In this document: positions 13,745 to 28,160 of the stretch, piece by piece
Position numbering within the stretch: position 1 is the stretch's first letter
Layout of the letters: the number at the start of each line of letters is the position of its first letter
Assembly: GCF_048128805.1 (NCBI RefSeq)
Contig: NC_135998.1
Span: 26,928,896 to 26,992,895 of the forward strand
DNA: 64,000 bases
Direction: 5' to 3'
From: Centroberyx gerrardi
Lineage: Eukaryota; Chordata; Actinopteri; Beryciformes; Berycidae
Notes under the pieces: model-generated
Told to the model about the DNA's origin: nothing
Seen by the model: the letters and a program-made list of their open reading frames with translations, nothing else
Databases searched by the model: none
Program-made: the position numbers and the translations under genes

Positions 13745-15497
13745 GGGCTACAGACTAATAAAAGTACCACCATAATCTACCAACAAGTTATGTCACACTA
13801 AAGCTTTTTTTCTTTATTCACACTTTGATTCATATGAATATATTTAACTTCAGTGAATATATTTCAATTGTTAAATCAAAATGAAATCTCCAAACTGAAC
13901 AAGTGTAAATTAACATCGCATAGAGGCCTAGTCCAGCAAAACATGAGGAAGGCAAAGTTGTATCGTTTGCCACCAAAAATGCAAAACTAGATTTATAGAC
14001 TATACTGGATGCAATGACTAGTAATGTGATGAATGGAAACCAAAAATAGTGGAACAAGAAATTGTTTATTTTCAGGTCTAGATTGTGTAAGCAGTAAAGG
14101 TACTGCTGTCTACTTGTGTTGAGATGATCAATCTGATGATAAATTTAGTCAGTTTAATGTTAATGAATGAGGCTAACAGCACACCGCTGATACAGTGGTG
14201 CCGCATGCCTTTGGCCCACAGTTGCATGAGTGTGCAAACAGCAATCATTTAAGAAATATAAACTTAATCATCTTTGTTTTCAATTTTGTTTGTGCGTTAC
14301 ACAACAATATTAGAATACCTTGTAATTCATAAATACAGATTTTTCTTTTGGAAGTACATAGAGAAGGGTTGGCAAAATCATGCTTTATTTGCATATATAT
14401 GCATCAGTGCATGCATGCTTTTTGTGATGGACCTGCAGATAATGCAGCCACAGAGAAACAACACTGTCGAGAGAAGAGAGCATCACAGATCCATTAGAAC
14501 AGAAGACAACATATTTATGAAGACAGGGAATGACATTGCCAGTTACACTTTTAAACCAATAATCCCTCTCAACCATGTAAAGATACATTTTGTGGCAAGT
14601 TATGGTCTGACAAAAAATGACTTTAATTGTTGTGGAGTGGCAGCAAGCTTGGTAGCAAGTTGATCCAGTTGGGTGGAAACAGCCACGACTGTAAACATAC
14701 CAACTCACTGCTGCAGCTGAGTCTTCTACCCAGAGAAAAGCTCCAGATAAACAAACAGGAACTTTGACAGTGCGTTGATGTTCTGAACACTTTGGTGCTG
14801 CCGTGTGTCTCTGATGCTTGGAGTGCCAATGTGTGAAGGCATCCAGTATTACTGCAGGACTCCATACCTGTTTCTTCTCTTACTTTACTTCATACTGGCT
14901 TACTTTCACCACTGGTGTCACTACATTGGACCAAGATATTGCCAGTCTGGGAGATGTCAATGCAAAGCATTGCATTCCCATTTCTTACGGATGTTTAATG
15001 TTGTTGTTTTTGTTTTTGTTTTTTTGTCTTTTATTTGTTTTTTATTCATTCATTTTCAGTATAATCATAATACAGCAGCAGAGTGCAATGGGATTTTTCC
15101 CTTTTAAAAGAGACTGTACTTTTATGACATTGTAAAGGTATGCATGCTTAACACAGACGCTTGCAATCATCCTTAATGGCAATGAGGTTATTATCAGCTT
15201 AATCACACTGAGAGGAACTGGGAAGGAGGCCGGATTGGTTATCATTCCAACTACGATGAGGGCTGTAGTCTGTGCTCCACCTGTCTCAATTTATGTTGTT
15301 AATAAAAGAAAACAATTCTTTGTTTTAGATTGACTACATGCAATATTTTCAATAAATAGTATTTATTTAAAACATGTCAGTTGTTTTCTTTTAGGTGCTC
15401 TAGGTGCTTTAGGTAAGTCAGAGTCAGTGAAATAAGCAATATAGACAGCTGGGAAATGTAGTTCACTTTTCTCAAACTAACTCCCATGACCTGCGGC

Positions 15498-15554
15498 AGG
15501 TGTGGATACTTTTTTTTTTTTTTTTTTTTTTTTACTAAAAAGGTATCCACACCT
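15498..15554. repeat. T-tract flanked by a 12-bp inverted repeat
   Basis: aggtgtggatac (15498-15509) and its exact reverse complement gtatccacacct (15543-15554) bracket about 24 Ts followed by actaaaaag. On one strand this can fold into a stem extended by T:A pairs. Confidence 0.85.
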
Positions 15555-16150
15555 TACAAGGCACCAAAAGCCTTCATCCACGTGTGAAAATAAAAATGAC
15601 TCCCCACCACCTTCTGAGTACCTACAGAAATGCTGAATTGAGGAACAGAAGGGAGAAGAAGTACAGAGAAGTGCTGTCAGGCCACGATGAGCCCACATGG
15701 CCTCAAGATGTCGCTGCTATTCATCAGCATTTACCTTCATCTTGAATCCGAACACAGACAATGTCAAATCCTAACTTTTACTTTATAATGCTTGTTAAGT
15801 TTATTTTTGCTGCTGACTGTTTTTTTTTTATAAGCCTGTGACATCAATTCTGGAGAAAGACTAAATGCCTTTTTGCACGTTTTTTACACTGAATTTGGTC
15901 AGATAATTTAGTGGGATGTATAGACGGCATCTCAGATAAAAAATGACTCCAATATTTGGTGCTTTTCTCATTTCTTTAGTGTGCAAAGTAATAAAACAAA
16001 CTCTTGGGTGTTACATAACTTTAACTTCAAAATAAGTCGTAAAATACTGTATATTTCACTTGAGATAACTCAGTTCAAGCAGCAGCAGCTCCATGAAACC
16101 GGATACTAACAGCAATACCAACAACTTCATAGGTGTCTATGTATCTATGC

Positions 16151-16151
<1 letters not shown>

Positions 16152-16190
<39 letters not shown>
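16152..16190. repeat. (GT)n microsatellite
   Basis: About 19 uninterrupted GT units between SEC31A and SCD5. Confidence 0.95.
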
Positions 16191-16191
<1 letters not shown>

Positions 16192-16544
16192 TCCAGCTAC
16201 ATGTCTTCATGTGAATGACAGTAAAGAGTTGGCAGAAACAGTGATGGTTATTTGTTGCCACCTAGTGTTTGAATCAGATTGACTGGAGACAGACTGACGC
16301 TCCTTTACCTTCACTTGACTGAATGTTAACTGTAAGTTATGTTAACTGTTGTACTCACATTTATCAGCTGCTTATTCAACTATTCTTTTTCCAAGTTTTG
16401 TCAGTCATGTCATATTGTGGGCGTGTCACAGTGAGGTCAGACTTCCTTCACCTGAGCATCCTCCACCGAAGGAAGGAGGGACATAGGAGGAAGGAGCGGC
16501 TTCTCTGGTCTCCTCCACTACTGGGACAGCAAGCAACATGGAGG

Positions 16545-16656
16545 AAAGGTGGAGGTAAGAGGAGGAAAGGAGGAGGTAGTGGAGGAAAGGAGGAGGTAGA
16601 GAAAAGGAGGAGATAGTAGAGGAAAGGAGGAGGTAGAGGAGGAGGAAAGGAGGAGT
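16545..16656. repeat. Purine minisatellite (ggaggaaaggaggaggtag)
   Basis: Imperfect tandem copies of ggaggaaa and ggaggtag make a nearly all-purine strand of about 110 bp. Confidence 0.85.
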
Positions 16657-16742
16657 GATTTTTTGAGCTTTGGGATGCACTATGTTGTCTTTCTATATGT
16701 CACACGTGTACTTATATGTACATTTTGCGTTATACTTTGTAA

Positions 16743-17305
16743 GGACTCGACTCAGACTTGAGTCACAGTTTTAATAGCTTGAGACTTGACTTGATGCATG
16801 AAGAAAAGACTTGAGACTTGACTTGGGTTCTGGTGACTTGGGACTTGACTTTGACTTGTACTTTGATGACTTGAAAAGGTTTCTAAAGTCTTGACTTGAG
16901 ATCTTGTGTTTGTGTAAATGACTTGGATTGAAAATGATGAGATCTGTTCCAGCAGACGACTGAATTAAAATTCTGTTTTCTGAATTTGTATGGAATGATT
17001 GAATTTATTGAAGTTGAAACTGATTCTAGAAATCAAACTCATGATGCTCTTACCAAGTTTTTATCCTATTAAAACCATATTGCATTGAAAAGTCCTAGAT
17101 ATTTAGTTTTCTTTAAGATATTAAATTGATACTGGACTCTTGATTTGTTCTGACTTGACTTGCTGTTCTACATTTAGACTTGAGACTTGACATTAATGAC
17201 ATGGACTTGACTTGGACTTGACTTGCTAATCTATATTTAGACTTAGGACTTGACTTGAGACTTGTGCCTCAAGACTTGACTCACTTGGGACTCGACCCTT
17301 GAGTA
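16743..17305 (+). repeat. ACTTG-rich interspersed repeat, copy 1
   Basis: Dense, irregular repeats of acttgacttgag and gacttgac, starting ggactcgactcagacttgag and ending gggactcgacccttgag. This is a recognisable low-complexity interspersed repeat of teleost genomes. A shorter copy in opposite orientation lies at 54608-54733. Confidence 0.75.
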
Positions 17306-17617
17306 TCAGTCACCTGTGCATTTCCTCCCAAAACCTCCTCTTGCATCACAGCCTCCCGATTCGACATGCAATTGGCTGCAACCCTGCAGGTCCCACCTCT
17401 GGCCTGTAGGGGGAGCTCCTCGCCATCAGCACCAATGTTATGTATCCGTGATTACCAGAGGATGCTGTTGCTGCTGGGAAACTAATGGATCCCCCCCGCA
17501 CATCTCTCTTACATAACCTATTTATTCACCTGTTCTATTTAATATTAGATTGTAACTGGGGGGTTTTAGTAGCTTTATTCCAGCTGTAGTGCGCTCTGTC
17601 TGTGCTGAGCCGGGGAG

Positions 17618-20526
17618 ATGGAGCGTGTCATGGACGCGGGAGAGCGTCGGGATGGGGAGACGGTAGCTGGCGAGGCGGAGGGACCGGAGGAGAGCAATGC
17701 GGTGACGGATGCACGGTGCCGGGATGGGTGTCTGCAGGGTGACCGCTCTCAGGGCATCGTCTGGAAAAACGTTGTCCTCATGGCGCTTCTGCACGTCGGG
17801 GCGGTGTATTCGCTCATCGTCGTGCCCAGGGCGCAGCCTCTCACCTGGATGTGGTGTAAGTCTGCCAGACAAAGAAGTTGCCTTGTGTAACTATCGCTGC
17901 GTGCTTGTGTAACTTCACTAAATGACCGTTGCAGCCCAGCAGAGAGAGAGATAGAGAGAGAGAGCGCGCTGTGCAGCTGCATGCGTGGTGGGAGCCATGC
18001 AGTTCATTTTAGGTTATGTTAATGAAATGTTGTTGCGGTTGTTGAAATGTTGTTGACCACTTGTGTTGTTGAAAACACAAGTGGCTTTCATAATGTCGAC
18101 TGAATCAGTGAAAGGCCTGCTGTTGCTGCGTTGATTTTGTTTTATAATTATCATCTGCGTTTCCACGTTTATTCTCTATGGGAAGCAGAAACAGAACGCA
18201 AATGATAAGGGTTTTGTTGCTCAGAAAAATCCTCCTCATGATCAGTCCCGGCTGAGAAGAAATTGGATCTTTTGTAAGAAATGTTTCATTATAATTCATT
18301 GCATTCTCATGTTTGGAAGGAAGGAATTAAGAAGTCAAAATATAAATAAATGGTAGAGAGCCACAGCATGGGAGTCCTTTTTCATTCTAATAGAAAATAC
18401 TTCTTGATACAGGACAGGAGGTAATGATAACATGAGTTTCAGATACATGTTTTGTATCATTTGGACTGAGAGGAGAAAAAAGAGACAGCAGAATTAATGT
18501 AATTATAGCAGCATTATAGAACTGTCCTCTATTAGTCAGGAATATTGGCTTATAGCATAATAAGTAAGAAGATCTATATTCTTGCAGACTGGTCTAATGC
18601 TAACAGGTCCTTCAGTACTTCAAACGCAGATCAGATGACACAATATAACATGGTTTCTTCTTCAGAGAGCTCAGCCAGCACAGCTCTCCAGCCTTTTCTT
18701 CAGGCCTATAATCAATCTCTAGCTCTATATTTAACCCTACAGCTATAAATCACTAGCTGCAGTGAAAGACACTTTGCACAGGGGGTTGGCTCAATGGTTC
18801 AAGTAAATAACTCAATTTCCATAATCCATGAACAATTTCCCAATCCGCGTTTGTTTTATTTTGGTGTATGCAATTGAAACCTATTAACCCTTAGCTTCCA
18901 ATCAGTGGCAAGACAAGAGTGACATGTTTTCATTCTGTTCTTACAGCGTACGTGTGCTTCCTCATCACGGCCCTGGGCGTGACGGCAGGCGCCCATCGCC
19001 TGTGGAGCCACAGGTCCTACAAGGCCAAACTTCCTCTGAGAGTTTTCCTGGCTGCTGCCAACTCCATGGCTTTCCAGGTGACTTGCCCCAGTTGCCCAGA
19101 AACCCCCCAGCAACACCAACACAGCTATAGTCTCTAATTGGCCAAGCACAGCACAGCGGAAATAATCCTCTGAGGGATTTTCTTCCACATTTTCTAAATA
19201 GTGCTGAAGGGAGTCGTCTTATCTCAAGGGTCCACAGACTTGCATTTACACACCGACATGGTAGACACTTCAATACTAGAGTTCAGTACTGTAACACTGG
19301 CTTTTCCCCTCTGTAATGCATATGTGGGTTGGGTATACTGTTTTATAAGGTTATGATAAACCTTACTTCAGAGCTTATTTCCATCTCTGCTGATTCATTG
19401 TGTTTCATTTCCACATTAGTGAAAAAGGAGAAGGCAAAGTTTTCACTGAAACTGCTTCAAATCTCAGCTGATCCTCCCCCTGCGGACCTTGTGGCCCCAC
19501 AGTGGTTAATGAAAGCAATTAACCTGCTGACCAATGGGCCAACCTCACCGCACCTGAAGTATTATGAGACTCCAACGATGACAGAGAAAGAGGTCATCTT
19601 GTGCCGCATGCTGTCAGCTGTGTGAGAGAGATAAACCGCAGCATGTGGACTTTTCAGATAGAGGTCATGCCGTTTTCTAATGTACAGATTTGCCTCTTTT
19701 TCTTCTGGTTTCCCTCTTCAGAATGATATTTTTGAATGGGCAAGAGACCACCGCGTACACCACAAGTACTCGGAGACAGACGCCGATCCCCACAATGCGA
19801 TGCGGGGCTTCTTCTTCGCCCACATAGGCTGGCTGTTTGTGCGGAAACACCGGGACGTCATAGAAAAGGGCAAGAAGCTGGATGTCGCCGACCTCCTGGC
19901 CGACCCTGTCGTCCGGTTTCAGAGGAGGTGAGGCCGCTACTTCAGCTGCTTTACATTTGTCCAGAAGTCAAACTTTGTGTTAGTCATAGTCATCTCTGCC
20001 TCGTCTCCGCAGGTACTACAAGACCTCCGTCCTGCTCATGTGTTTTCTGATTCCCACGCTGGTGCCGTGGCTCTTCTGGGGAGAAAGCCTGTGGAACGCG
20101 TACTTCCTAGCGACCGTCCTGCGCTACACCGCCTCCCTCAACGTCACGTGGCTGGTCAACAGCGCCGCGCACATGTACGGGAACCGGCCCTACGACCGGA
20201 ACATCAGCCCGCGAGAAAACCGCTTTGTGACTTTTGGAGCCATCGGTGAGTGATTGTAATGGCAGAGTGTTTGTCGTAGTGGTTTTATTAACGTCGACAC
20301 CTGGAAATGCAACTCCCCCCGCTCCTCCTTTTCAGGTGAAGGTTTCCACAACTTCCACCACACGTTCCCGTTCGACTACTCCACCAGCGAGTTCGGCCTG
20401 CGCTACAACCCCACCACCTGCTTCATCGACCTCATGTGCTGGTGTGGCTTGGCGAGCAATCGGAAGAAGGCGTCGGCGGAGATGGTTCAAGCTCGCAAAC
20501 AAAGGACAGGGGAGGGGAACGCCTGA
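17618..20526 (+). CDS. scd5: SCD5, stearoyl-CoA (delta-9) desaturase
   Basis: Integral ER di-iron enzyme that puts a cis-delta-9 double bond into stearoyl- and palmitoyl-CoA, with cytochrome b5 as electron donor. Five exons: 17618-17855, 18947-19077, 19722-19927, 20013-20245, 20336-20526; phases join to 332 residues, normal for the family. All three histidine boxes are present: HRLWSH (96-101), HRVHH (133-137) and HNFHH (274-278), plus the NSAAH motif in exon 4. Hydrophobic segments are visible in exons 1, 2 and 4. It is called SCD5 rather than SCD1 from the N-terminal IVWKNVVLMALLHVGAVYS block, the C-terminal tail (MVQARKQRTG), and position beside SEC31A and TMEM150C as in human. The start ATG opens the only exon carrying a typical variable acidic N-terminus. 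Confidence 0.96.
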
Positions 20527-20718
20527 GGAGACTGCAGCTGATGATAGAAAGCAAGCGAGGGCATCCTCACCGAGACCATGTCAAGAAATCAAACATGAAT
20601 CGAGATATTCTCCAACCACCACTGTCATCTTGAGTTCATTTTGCTTCACATGTTACATAGTGGTTTTTGTTATATTTATTTTTGGGCTATCAAAATGTAT
20701 ATGCATCTTTGTATTGTT

Positions 20719-20900
20719 GGGTGAAAACCTCTCATCTCCAAAATGTCAACTTTTTAGGAACTAAGAACAGCCTCATTTTTGTGCATTTTTGAGTTTATTT
20801 GGTTTGAAAAAGGTTTCCCAAGGGTTGTAGGATTTTCTCAACTCATAGAGTCAATTAAAACATGAAAATCACCAAAATGGGAGTTATGAGGTTTTCACCC
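20719..20900. mobile_element. Short element with terminal inverted repeats (MITE-like)
   Basis: Starts gggtgaaaacctc and ends with the exact reverse complement gaggttttcaccc (20888-20900); similarity continues inward imperfectly (tcatctccaaaatg against caaaatgggagttatga). The interior is non-coding. It lies about 190 bp after the SCD5 stop, so probably inside the 3' UTR. The family was not identified and no target duplication is clear. Confidence 0.6.
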
Positions 20901-22622
20901 GACAGCGACGATATGCTCCTTCATCAAATTTACTTTTAGATTCACAGATTATTGAATCTAAATGGGTTTTCTACAACTTCCCCAAGAATTAGACTTATTG
21001 GACAAGTTTCATTGCTGTTAGTTTCTCCATGCGTTCATTTGTACAGGCTCAGCTTCAGCTGGTCTTCCAGCAAAGACGTTTTTTTCTCCGGTTGAATAGA
21101 GATTCTCAGGGGTGATGGCAAAAATCTGAAAGTGCACACAATTTCTTTCTTGTAATTGCTTTTAAATAGATTGCGATTTCCCAAATGTCCAAAATCTGAC
21201 CGTCTTTGTAACACCCAGATGACGCCCCTGTGGTCAAAACTGTGTGAATGATGCAGTGAGTCTCCTGAAGAGCAAGAACCATCCCACTGCTTACCTGTTA
21301 TATTATTATCTAAGGTCATCCACTCCCATATTCAGGGTCTTATCTAGCATCTCACATTTCACAGCTTGTTCCCCCCTTGTGGCTTTTGCTTAAGATGACT
21401 AGAAAATCCCTTTGGAAGTGTTTTGATACGTTTACCTACCAGGAGTTGGAGGTTCCCCATGTGAGTCGTTAGCAGCGTCCCGTTCATCATCCCCTCACTG
21501 GCTTCCCTGGTGTGGAGACTCATGTTCGCCTGGGGAGGAACGGCTCTTGTCAGAAACACGAGACGATGGAGAAATGCTAAGTGAGTTCACTTGAACCCTT
21601 CTGGTTCTTTTGCCTTACAATGAATTGGAATGTATTTGTTTTGGTTGTATTTACGCATAGGCTATTTTTGTTAGATATTAAATATGAACGTGTTTTATGC
21701 CACTGAGTCACAAAAATGTTTGGAAACTCGGGGGGGATCACTGGAGTGTGCTGTCTTTGTGATATTAATAGCTGAACCTATCTTAGCTGAAATATATCAC
21801 TGCTACTTATATTAATACATGTTACAAGTGGCAAATAAATGTCATTCTAAAGAGGAATGTCCCTGTTCAGCTTTCAAACTAGTGCAAGTGTCCCGCATTC
21901 AACAAGCAGGATACATTAAGACAGTCAATTTCCTATTCAGCTTTCAGACACCTATTTTAATTACAGTCCCTATATTTGCTTGAACAATAGAATTATTCAT
22001 CGAGGAACTATAAACTTTAATATCTTTACCCAGCAGTTGATTCTGCAGTGTCTGATTATGACTGGGTTGTTATGTATCATTCAGTATTTTGTCTTATAGC
22101 AGTCGTTCCTGTAAAGCACTGACCTTGGGCCTATTGATGAGAATGAAAGGAAACAGGAAAAGCAGCAGCTGATGTTTCATTACGCGATGCCTCATTCTTC
22201 TCTTTGTCAACTTATTTAATTAATATGATAACCATTTGGGACATTCAGAGTTCGATACAGATGATATGGAAAATGATGTAACAGTACACTAGTTTTGTAT
22301 ATAAACCACTAGTTTACAGACTCAGTTCATGCTGGAATGTTTTATTTGATTGCATGTGTATTAATACAATATTTGTCTTTGAATCCCTGTGCTCCGTTTC
22401 TTTGAATCATAGCTGGAATACACCGTCACAACGCTCAGGTTTACACCAGATGACTGTCTGTCATGTTATGGATGATCAATATTAGACACTACTTGAGAAT
22501 AAACATCAGGCTAACTTATTAGGAAATATCCACTTTCTTTTACTATGTTGCCATCTAGTGTGTATAACCTATATTGTTGCCTCATATTGTGATGCTATAG
22601 AATGACTGCATTAGTAATAATT

Positions 22623-22648
22623 AATACTTTCTGCAAGCAGAAAGTATT
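22623..22648. repeat. 12-bp hairpin, 2-nt loop
   Basis: aatactttctgc and its exact reverse complement gcagaaagtatt separated by aa. Confidence 0.85.
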
Positions 22649-22963
22649 GGACAAATTCAGAGATGTAATGTTTAAAGTTACTCCAACTCTCTGATGATCT
22701 GACTCCTATTTAGTCACAATAACACAGTGATCTGTCAACTCCAAAACTGCAACATGCACAAGAAAACATTCAAGCTGAGGTCACATGTCTTAACTGACTT
22801 TTGATAAGTGCTGCTTCCAATCTGATGGACACTATTAATATGTAACTTTTTATTTGTTGTCAAAAGGATCAAAGGGCTGGCCAGCACACAGTTATGTGAC
22901 GGTGACAGAGTGGGGTGGACAATCTGAAAGAAACAAACACACAAATATGGCAGGACAGTATGA

Positions 22964-22969
22964 GTGTGT

Positions 22970-23019
<50 letters not shown>

Positions 23020-23059
23020 TGCGTGTGTGTGTGTGTGTGTGGGAGAGAGAGAGAGAGAG
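22964..23059. repeat. (GT)n followed by (GA)n
   Basis: About 38 GT units with a few interruptions (gtttgtgc), then a short GA run. Confidence 0.95.
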
Positions 23060-23371
23060 TTCCCTGCTGTTTTTTACAAGATCCCTGGTCATTTTATTTC
23101 AATCTGGACCGCTGTCTGAGTAATTATAGCCACATTACCAGTAGGTTAGAATTTAATTAAGTATTGTTTAATCTTTGTTTATTCAAATACATTTTTTGTT
23201 TGTTTTTTATGTTTTTTTGCTAGGTTATATTCTGGCATATGCATTAGAGTTTTACTTTGAGACCCAATAATCTATTAGAATCAAAACGTGCAGAAGCTCA
23301 AACATAACCGTCATGAGGAAATAAAACTTTTCAAATGACCGAAGGTGGAACTTATGTCAAACACATAAATG

Positions 23372-23372
23372 A

Positions 23373-23415
<43 letters not shown>
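23372..23415. repeat. (AAC)n microsatellite
   Basis: About 14 perfect AAC units. Confidence 0.95.
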
Positions 23416-23416
<1 letters not shown>

Positions 23417-23740
23417 CTATAATATTCCTGTAGGGACTTATAGTGGGTCTTTGGTAGTTTATAGTGACTTTCTTTAACTTTATGGTGTATTTTTTTTTTA
23501 ATCTCCTGTGGTATTCCTATAATATTCCTATCATAGCCTATTCTTGTTTGATATTTTTATTCATGCACCAAGTCTAATGGATTTGGGAATAGCTACCTAC
23601 TGTATATTATCATTCTAACTTCAGATTTCTGAATAAAAACCAGCACAAAGGCAAACTAATGCCATTCCCGTGCAGGAGAAACAACACTGTGCTCCACCTA
23701 CACAGGCAAGGCTGCTGCTGTAGGTCATGTAGATGTGGCA

Positions 23741-23744
<4 letters not shown>

Positions 23745-23794
<50 letters not shown>
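23745..23794. repeat. (GT)n microsatellite
   Basis: 25 uninterrupted GT units. Confidence 0.95.
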
Positions 23795-23795
<1 letters not shown>

Positions 23796-24460
23796 GACTC
23801 ACTCACTCAGCGGGACAGACGCCAGCTCATTCAGAGGCTGCTGTGTGCTGAGGCGACAGGTAGCTCACCCTCCAATCAACCTCGATGCGGAAACTGCAGA
23901 TTACATTGGACTCAGACCCGGTGCATAATCCCACAACAACACACACATCTGACTGGAAGGCCTGTGTGTGTGACCGCAACTGATTATAAACCATAAACAC
24001 GGAGAATATAACATGAAAAGCGTTGGATCGGATGTGAAACGTGAGGCGTGCCGGCTGCAGACAGAGCTTATATTTATTTATAGCCTTCGCCGATAATTGA
24101 ACCGCGGAGGATTGGGACTGGTGAGATATTCACTGGAGGGGAAGGTACATCCTCGACTTTTAATAGAATGTGCTGAGCAATAAAAACAAAATACCATAGG
24201 CCTATAGCGTGCTCGCGCAATGCCCTGCTAGGCTTTAACTCGCAGCCTGTCATTTGTTTTGTTTTGCTTTGGCCAGCGCAGCAGTGAAAGAATCATATTT
24301 CTTTTCTATTCAGTTGGCATCATTCAGCTGCTTTCTTCTGTCTTCTCACTATTGCTGTCGGAGACGAGAGTTGATGACACATTTTAGGCGTCTGGTTTCA
24401 AAGAGTGTTTTCCTTGGTTCTGTTGATTGAACGCATATAAGAAATACGATGCAGTAGTAG

Positions 24461-24494
24461 ATTATTATTATTATTAATAATAATAATAATAATA
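24461..24494. repeat. (ATT)n/(AAT)n microsatellite
   Basis: ATT units turn into AAT units, forming a small self-complementary run just before the 24504 element. Confidence 0.85.
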
Positions 24495-24503
24495 ACCGTT
24501 AAT

Positions 24504-24933
24504 GGTGCATTCCATTGCACTCGGAACTCGGAGAAAAACGACTTCCAACACGGAAAAGTGCAACAGAACGGTCGTGCAAGTCGGAATTCCCGGTCGGAGA
24601 TTCGGGAAGTTCTCCGACGTAAACACAGCTGACGTCACAGCATCAATTTGTACTTAATAAAACTTGATTTTACTTGATATGCAGTTTTTGTGTTAGGAAA
24701 ACTGTGTTGTAACAACTTTGTAGTTTCCATTTGTAACGTAATTCAGTTGACTTGTTAGTAGATAGAAGTCTTTGCTAGCATGAACTAGCCTGCTAACGTT
24801 ACTACAGCATTGTCAGATAGCTACCGTTAACGTTAATGGGCAAAGGCTGTTGAGTCCATGTTTTCCCGAGAAGACGCTGTAACGTTAATTCCAACTCGGA
24901 ACTACCGACTACCGACTTCCAATGGAATGCACC
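24504..24933. mobile_element. 430-bp element with terminal inverted repeats (MITE-like DNA transposon)
   Basis: Begins ggtgcattccattg and ends with the exact reverse complement caatggaatgcacc; sub-terminal sequence is also loosely mirrored (cactcggaactcgg against ccaactcggaactaccgac). No open frame suggests a transposase, so it is a non-autonomous DNA transposon. The interior carries the words gctaacgtta and ccgttaacgtta. The superfamily is unresolved because no clear target-site duplication is seen. Confidence 0.75.
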
Positions 24934-25310
24934 AGCCGTCTACAGTATATTGCCCGTATATGTTGTAATGGGGCATGTTGGCGCTGTCCATGGTGTTGAA
25001 ATGGGTCTGCGGGTGGCCAGAGGGACAGATATTTTTTAACGACAGTGCTCAGCCAACTCTCCTGCTTTCCTCACATTCAAATATTTACTAAATTACTGCA
25101 AACCACTGTGTAGCCCGCGCTGTTACAACGAGCTGTTCTGTTTTTCTCGGGTATCTCTCCCCGTCTCTTCAGGCTCTTTAAACGTGTGAAACGTAGTGAT
25201 TCAGTGAAAATCTTCCAGATAACGTCAAGCCAAACCAGGGGCAGGCAAAATCTGCTCTGCTGCGGCCCTGCAGGCGTTTCCGTGTCCGGTGTCAGAGGAG
25301 AGGAGACAAA

Positions 25311-27641
<2,331 letters not shown>

Positions 27642-28154
27642 AAATGTTAACGCATTGCTCATCTTCTAAGATCTTCAGGGACGGCTCAGACTGCTGCGGA
27701 GTTCAACTGTTAGATATGAAAGAGACGCATGTATGCACAATATGCTTTAAGAATGACAGTAATGTGTTTGTTTCTCTTGAGCACAACTGTTAAGTTACAC
27801 TAGTGTCACTATTAGTGATAGATGATCACCATGCATATTTTCCTGTTTGACTGTTATGCGAATGAATGTTTTTCTACGACAAGCATTTAAAAGTAAGAAT
27901 ATTTCAACTAGCACACATAAAAGAGCTGCTAGGTTTATCTTTTCTTTTGTATAAGAACATTACTTTGTGATTAATCATTATGAAATGCTTTTTTAAATCA
28001 CAAATATACAATACAATTTTCAACCGTTTTAGTGTGGGAAATTGTAAGAATGTATTATCTACCTTCTTCCTGTTCTACCAAATATGTATTCAATACATTT
28101 TGTTTGCTCTTTCCAGACTGTCTCCCTTAAATCATTTTTAATTTACACCCTTAA

Positions 28155-28160
28155 AATAAA
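28155..28160 (+). terminator. Candidate TMEM150C poly(A) signal AATAAA
   Basis: Canonical hexamer 514 bp after the TMEM150C stop. Confidence 0.45.

Larger units (their letters stand above)
13430..17617. other. SEC31A 3' UTR and intergenic DNA before SCD5
   Basis: No exon-like coding sequence was recognised on either strand; open frames here are short and lack splice logic. It holds the SEC31A 3' UTR, a T-tract flanked by an inverted repeat, a (GT)n run, a purine minisatellite and an ACTTG-rich repeat (all listed separately). The last ~100 bp before 17618 should contain the SCD5 promoter and 5' UTR. Confidence 0.7.
20527..25310. other. SCD5 3' UTR and intergenic DNA before TMEM150C
   Basis: No gene recognised in 4.8 kb. 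AATAAA hexamers at 21834-21839 and 22498-22503 are candidate SCD5 poly(A) signals. The region contains two short elements with terminal inverted repeats (20719-20900 and 24504-24933), several microsatellites and a 12-bp hairpin at 22623-22648. The last few hundred bases are probably the TMEM150C promoter and 5' UTR. Confidence 0.7.

Noticed and set aside
22964-23160. Cysteine/valine or threonine/histidine repeat 'proteins' over GT and CA tracts
   Set aside because: Translations of microsatellites, not genes.
23372-23415. CRISPR-like or regular array
   Set aside because: Simple trinucleotide repeat without spacers, in a vertebrate genome.
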